This document shows positions 19,482 through 22,396 of a stretch of 22,396 nt of DNA, piece after piece (within the stretch, counting starts at the first letter, position 1; each line of letters begins with the position of its first letter). The stretch lies in NCBI GenBank assembly GCA_021464525.1, contig JADRCO010001118.1, positions 1-22,396 on the forward strand, read 5' to 3'. Made by a program: the position numbers and the translations under genes. The notes beneath the pieces were generated by a model that saw only the letters and a program-made list of their open reading frames with translations, was not told where the DNA came from and made no database searches. The stretch is from Rhizophagus sp. LPA8_4_AMF. Taxonomy: Eukaryota > Glomeromycota > Glomeromycetes > Glomerales > Glomeraceae.

Positions 19482-20528
19482 CTAAAAGATTGTTACCAAT
19501 CGCCACGAGAAAAATATTTGACTACATTGCTCAGGTCACTTAGTATCCTAAACGTTTTTTATTTGCAATACACTAAGCTAAAATAAATTACATAGTGCGG
19601 GACTAGCCCTGGGTATATGATGCCATTCTATGACTGTAGACTATTATACACGATTATTTTTTCAGAGGCAAAAAGTTCGAGACGTAGTCCATAATACATG
19701 TTATGTCATATGATAATTGTGAAGACCAATATCGTACTGCACATTTTTTAGTCAAAAAACATCCATGCTATAACTTCTAAAAAACGATTATTTAGTAACC
19801 ATGAGTTTCTGGACCTTTTATTATTTAATTAAACATTTAAAAATAATTAATGCTTAATAATTCTGGAGCAACGTCTCAGATAAAAGGCTAGTACTATAAT
19901 AAAATAATAAAAAATAAATTTTAATGATATTTGTCCTAAATAGAAAAACATTTTTAATCGAAATTGGAAAAATGATCCCTTGATTGTGATCTACTTGTCA
20001 ATTTCTTTGATTCCATTTTTGATTGCAATCTGCTTACTTATAATAAAGATCACTGTAAAAAATTGGCCCTTTACTAATGATTTTTACTTTACTTTAATTC
20101 TTAATTCTATTGGCTAATAAGTTTAAAAAGAAAAAAAATCATGCAAATTTTTACATATAATTTTATCTTAAGTTCATAAGTGACATTTATTAGAAGTAAT
20201 TATAATTTTATTTCTATATAATCATCATTTTTTGCCAAATTAATCTAATAACTATAGAGGGATTTGACTATATTTACTAAAAAAAATCAATAAATTAATA
20301 AGAAATAATATATAAATTATTTATATATTACTTTAATTTTATGTTATAAAATTATTCAATAAATTTATTTATTATATCTAATATGATAACTTTATTTATA
20401 AACATATTTTTTTTTATTCTGCAGCGCATTTATTAGATTATTAATTCGATACAAATGTCTAATACTAATAAAGTAAAAATAACTATATAACCAAATTAAT
20501 ATAATTATCTAATAAACTACCTATCATT
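19482..20528. other. AT-rich intergenic region right of the transposon
   Basis: No convincing exon. The first 250 bp are less AT-rich and continue the sequence interrupted by the hAT insertion; from about 19780 to 20500 the stretch is strongly AT-rich with no structure that I can name. The 60-codon frame at 19404-19586 spans the transposon end and is spurious. Confidence 0.5.
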
Positions 20529-21413
20529 CTAATAGAACCCCATATGTGCATTATCGGTGAGATAATTCAGCTCATACAGGTGAAAGTATGTGTAATACTT
20601 TACTCTTAGCCAAACGGCCCTGTAATCTAAGCCAGGAATCTCAAGGACCTGTTACATTACGGCCTTTTGTAATTTTATGATAAAAGCAAAATAAAAAACT
20701 AAAACGTATACCGCTAATTCATAAGGACATGTTGTCGCCTACATATGGTAGTCCAAGTCGTAATCCACCTTTGAAAGTGTGAATAGCATGATAATCAGGA
20801 ATCCCTGGACCTTCCATATGGTAACATCCTCCATTCTTTCGCCATCATATACTTTGCAATCACTACCACCATCCTTTAGATTCAGTATTGCAGATAGGAA
20901 TCCTCACACCCTAATAAAATCATTGATAGACATATAAAGAAATCCCCACAACTCCCATATCACAAATGAAAGCAATGAAGCAAATACAAGAAGAAGGAAA
21001 AAAGAAAAAGAAAAAGAAAAAATAAAGGAAAAAATAAAAGAAAAACAAAAAAAAGAAAAAAATTCTATATAAAATTCAATAATAAAAAAAATGAACCCAT
21101 ATGCCAATACATCCAAAAAGCTGGCTTTATCCCTATCCTTAAATCCTCTAGTCGTGTAGAAGAAGCCAAAAATGAGATGCCAAATCGTTGTCTAGTGTAG
21201 CATATTAAAGGTGTCCAATAAGGTATTTCCTATGCCTATCGAAAAGTTCAGCATATGAAGATTGTTATTTGCGTCATATTCTAAAAATAGGTCTAAAGGA
21301 GACACGAAATCAAACGCGTCTAAATTTGTTTTGATCTTATTAAGAAACGCGTTCAGAAAAAGTTCAGAGATTCCACCTGATTTAGGAGTACCACCTTCCT
21401 GTTTTGGTATCAT
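20529..21413 (-). pseudogene. Unrecognised relic gene with three in-frame stops
   Basis: One minus-strand frame runs from the ATG at 21413 (MIPKQEGGTPKSGGISELFL) to about 20712 with only three stops: TAG at 21194-21192, TGA at 20906-20904 and TAG at 20741-20739. A donor ggtatac at 20711 and acceptor taacag ending at 20649 define a 63-nt intron in phase with a last exon at 20648-20529 (VLEIPGLDYRAVWLRVKYYT and onward, ending in TAG). The frame also stays open upstream of the ATG to about 21553. Each stop fits a C-to-T change (CAG to TAG, CGA to TGA). The middle includes a Phe/Ser-rich hydrophobic run encoded by the opposite strand of a purine tract (20988-21062), which may be an insertion. I recognise no family. 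Alternative: the first TAG could be part of an acceptor (ctacactag). An overlapping frame near 20820-20720 is also protein-like, so coding identity is uncertain. Confidence 0.35.
20988..21062. repeat. Purine (GA/A-rich) tract
   Basis: About 75 nt of nearly unbroken A and G (repeated aaaaag/aaaag units) on the plus strand. On the minus strand it gives the Phe/Ser-rich run in the middle of the relic gene, so hydrophobicity there need not reflect a real membrane segment. Confidence 0.75.
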
Positions 21414-22396
21414 CTTTGTTTGGGTTGTTTGCCAGTGAAAAATAGGGGTATCTATTTTCGGTGAGAAGGAAAAAAGGAAGAAGGGATATTTGGGAAAACA
21501 ACTAAGTAGAGATAGGTGAAATATCGTCTTATTTTTACTGATATTCCAGTTTTAAGATGTGTTGGGCAAGTCGCCAAAAAACCTAAGAGTTCAGTTAAGT
21601 ACTCATATCACGTCTATCTATTGGTATAGTCTGAAGTGTTGTCAAGAAAGTATAAAAAATCATCATTCTCCAAGACTTCGTTGAGTCTTTCCATAACGTT
21701 AAAAAAAAATATTCTTGTTGTTCTCATTAATAAAGTTTATCCATAATATTTTTTCTTAAGTCTTGATAATATGTGTTGGTTGTTTCTCAGTAAAATAAAT
21801 ATCAGAAAAAACTAAAAGTCGAAATTTGCTACTAAAACTAAGTCAGTAGAAATAAAAAGAAAACTAAAATAAAGAATATATAGAAAATAAAGTGTATTAT
21901 AAAGGCTTAAAGTGTATTATTTAAAAGAAAATAAAACAAAAAAAATAAAATTTTTGTGTAAAAAAATATTAGTAAAAAAAATGGTCGTAAATGCAACTGG
22001 AGAAAGTTTTTTTTCTATAAACATATTTTATCTAATAAAAGTTTAAAATCACAAATTATAGTTTTTTCTTATAATATAATTTAATTAATTCCAGTTATTT
22101 TACAAATATTAAATATAAAATTTTTTAAATAGTAATTATTCAATTTAATTTTTTTTATATCAAATATCAGTTTAAAGTATTATTTATTATAAAAAAAAAT
22201 TTGTAAAAAAAAGCAATTTATAATAATAAATAGCAAATAACATATCTGCCAATTTGTGGAATTAGGTGCTATGCCCACAAAATAAATGAATAAAACATTA
22301 AAAGTCATGTGACAATGATTGATCTACATCATCTGATGCGTAAAATCAATTAGTTATTTGAACTTTAATTTTTTTTAATAGAAGTAACATTAAAAT
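21414..22396. other. AT-rich intergenic region to the window end
   Basis: Apart from the upstream open extension of the relic gene frame (to about 21553, minus), I see no coding signal. From about 21830 the sequence is A/T homopolymer-rich with no recognisable repeat unit, RNA gene or regulatory structure. Confidence 0.5.

Noticed and set aside
20904-21116. Hydrophobic minus-strand frame as a membrane protein
   Set aside because: The Phe-rich part is only the complement of a purine tract; its apparent start is a TTG, and the frame continues upstream past a TAG.

Overview
The window looks like nuclear DNA of a filamentous fungus, most likely an arbuscular-mycorrhizal fungus of the Rhizophagus (Glomeromycotina) type. 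The base composition is very AT-rich with long A and T runs. Genes carry many GT-AG introns of about 60-126 nt. The content also fits: an F-box/leucine-rich protein, a SAM-domain protein of the style common in that lineage, and a hAT transposon. The species assignment is inference; the gene structures below were read from the sequence by joining splice sites and checking codon phase.

Layout, left to right. 1-2874 is AT-rich intergenic DNA with low-complexity repeats and a nested fold-back region near 958-1204. 3890-2875 (minus) is a three-exon DUF7918-like gene. 4887-5025 (minus) holds a short coding-like relic. 9980-5488 (minus) is an 18-exon HECT E3 ubiquitin ligase of the UBE3C/Hul5 family. 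It is complete to the C-terminus, but an extra base breaks the frame at codon 7. 11002-12510 (plus) is an intact single-exon F-box protein. 15210-13502 (minus) is a six-exon SAM-domain gene with two internal expansions: a 179-bp exon+intron unit present three times, and a 12/24-bp coding minisatellite. A third, GC-richer 128-bp array (15361-15741) sits just upstream. 16213-15921 (minus) may be a small two-exon gene, with a candidate divergent plus-strand exon pair at 16581-16845. 16999-19473 is a complete hAT element with a perfect 8-bp target-site duplication but a broken transposase. 21413-20529 (minus) is an unrecognised relic gene whose three internal stops could each come from a C-to-T change. 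The rest is AT-rich spacer.

Two genes touch ubiquitin signalling: the UBE3C-type ligase, which acts with the proteasome, and the F-box protein, a presumptive SCF substrate receptor. Nothing shows that they work together. No operon-like or defence-island arrangement is visible. The strongest unusual signal is the SAM-domain locus, where three unrelated tandem-repeat arrays lie within 2.2 kb. Its duplicated exons are symmetric (phase 0, 117 nt), so copy number or exon skipping changes protein length without breaking the frame.
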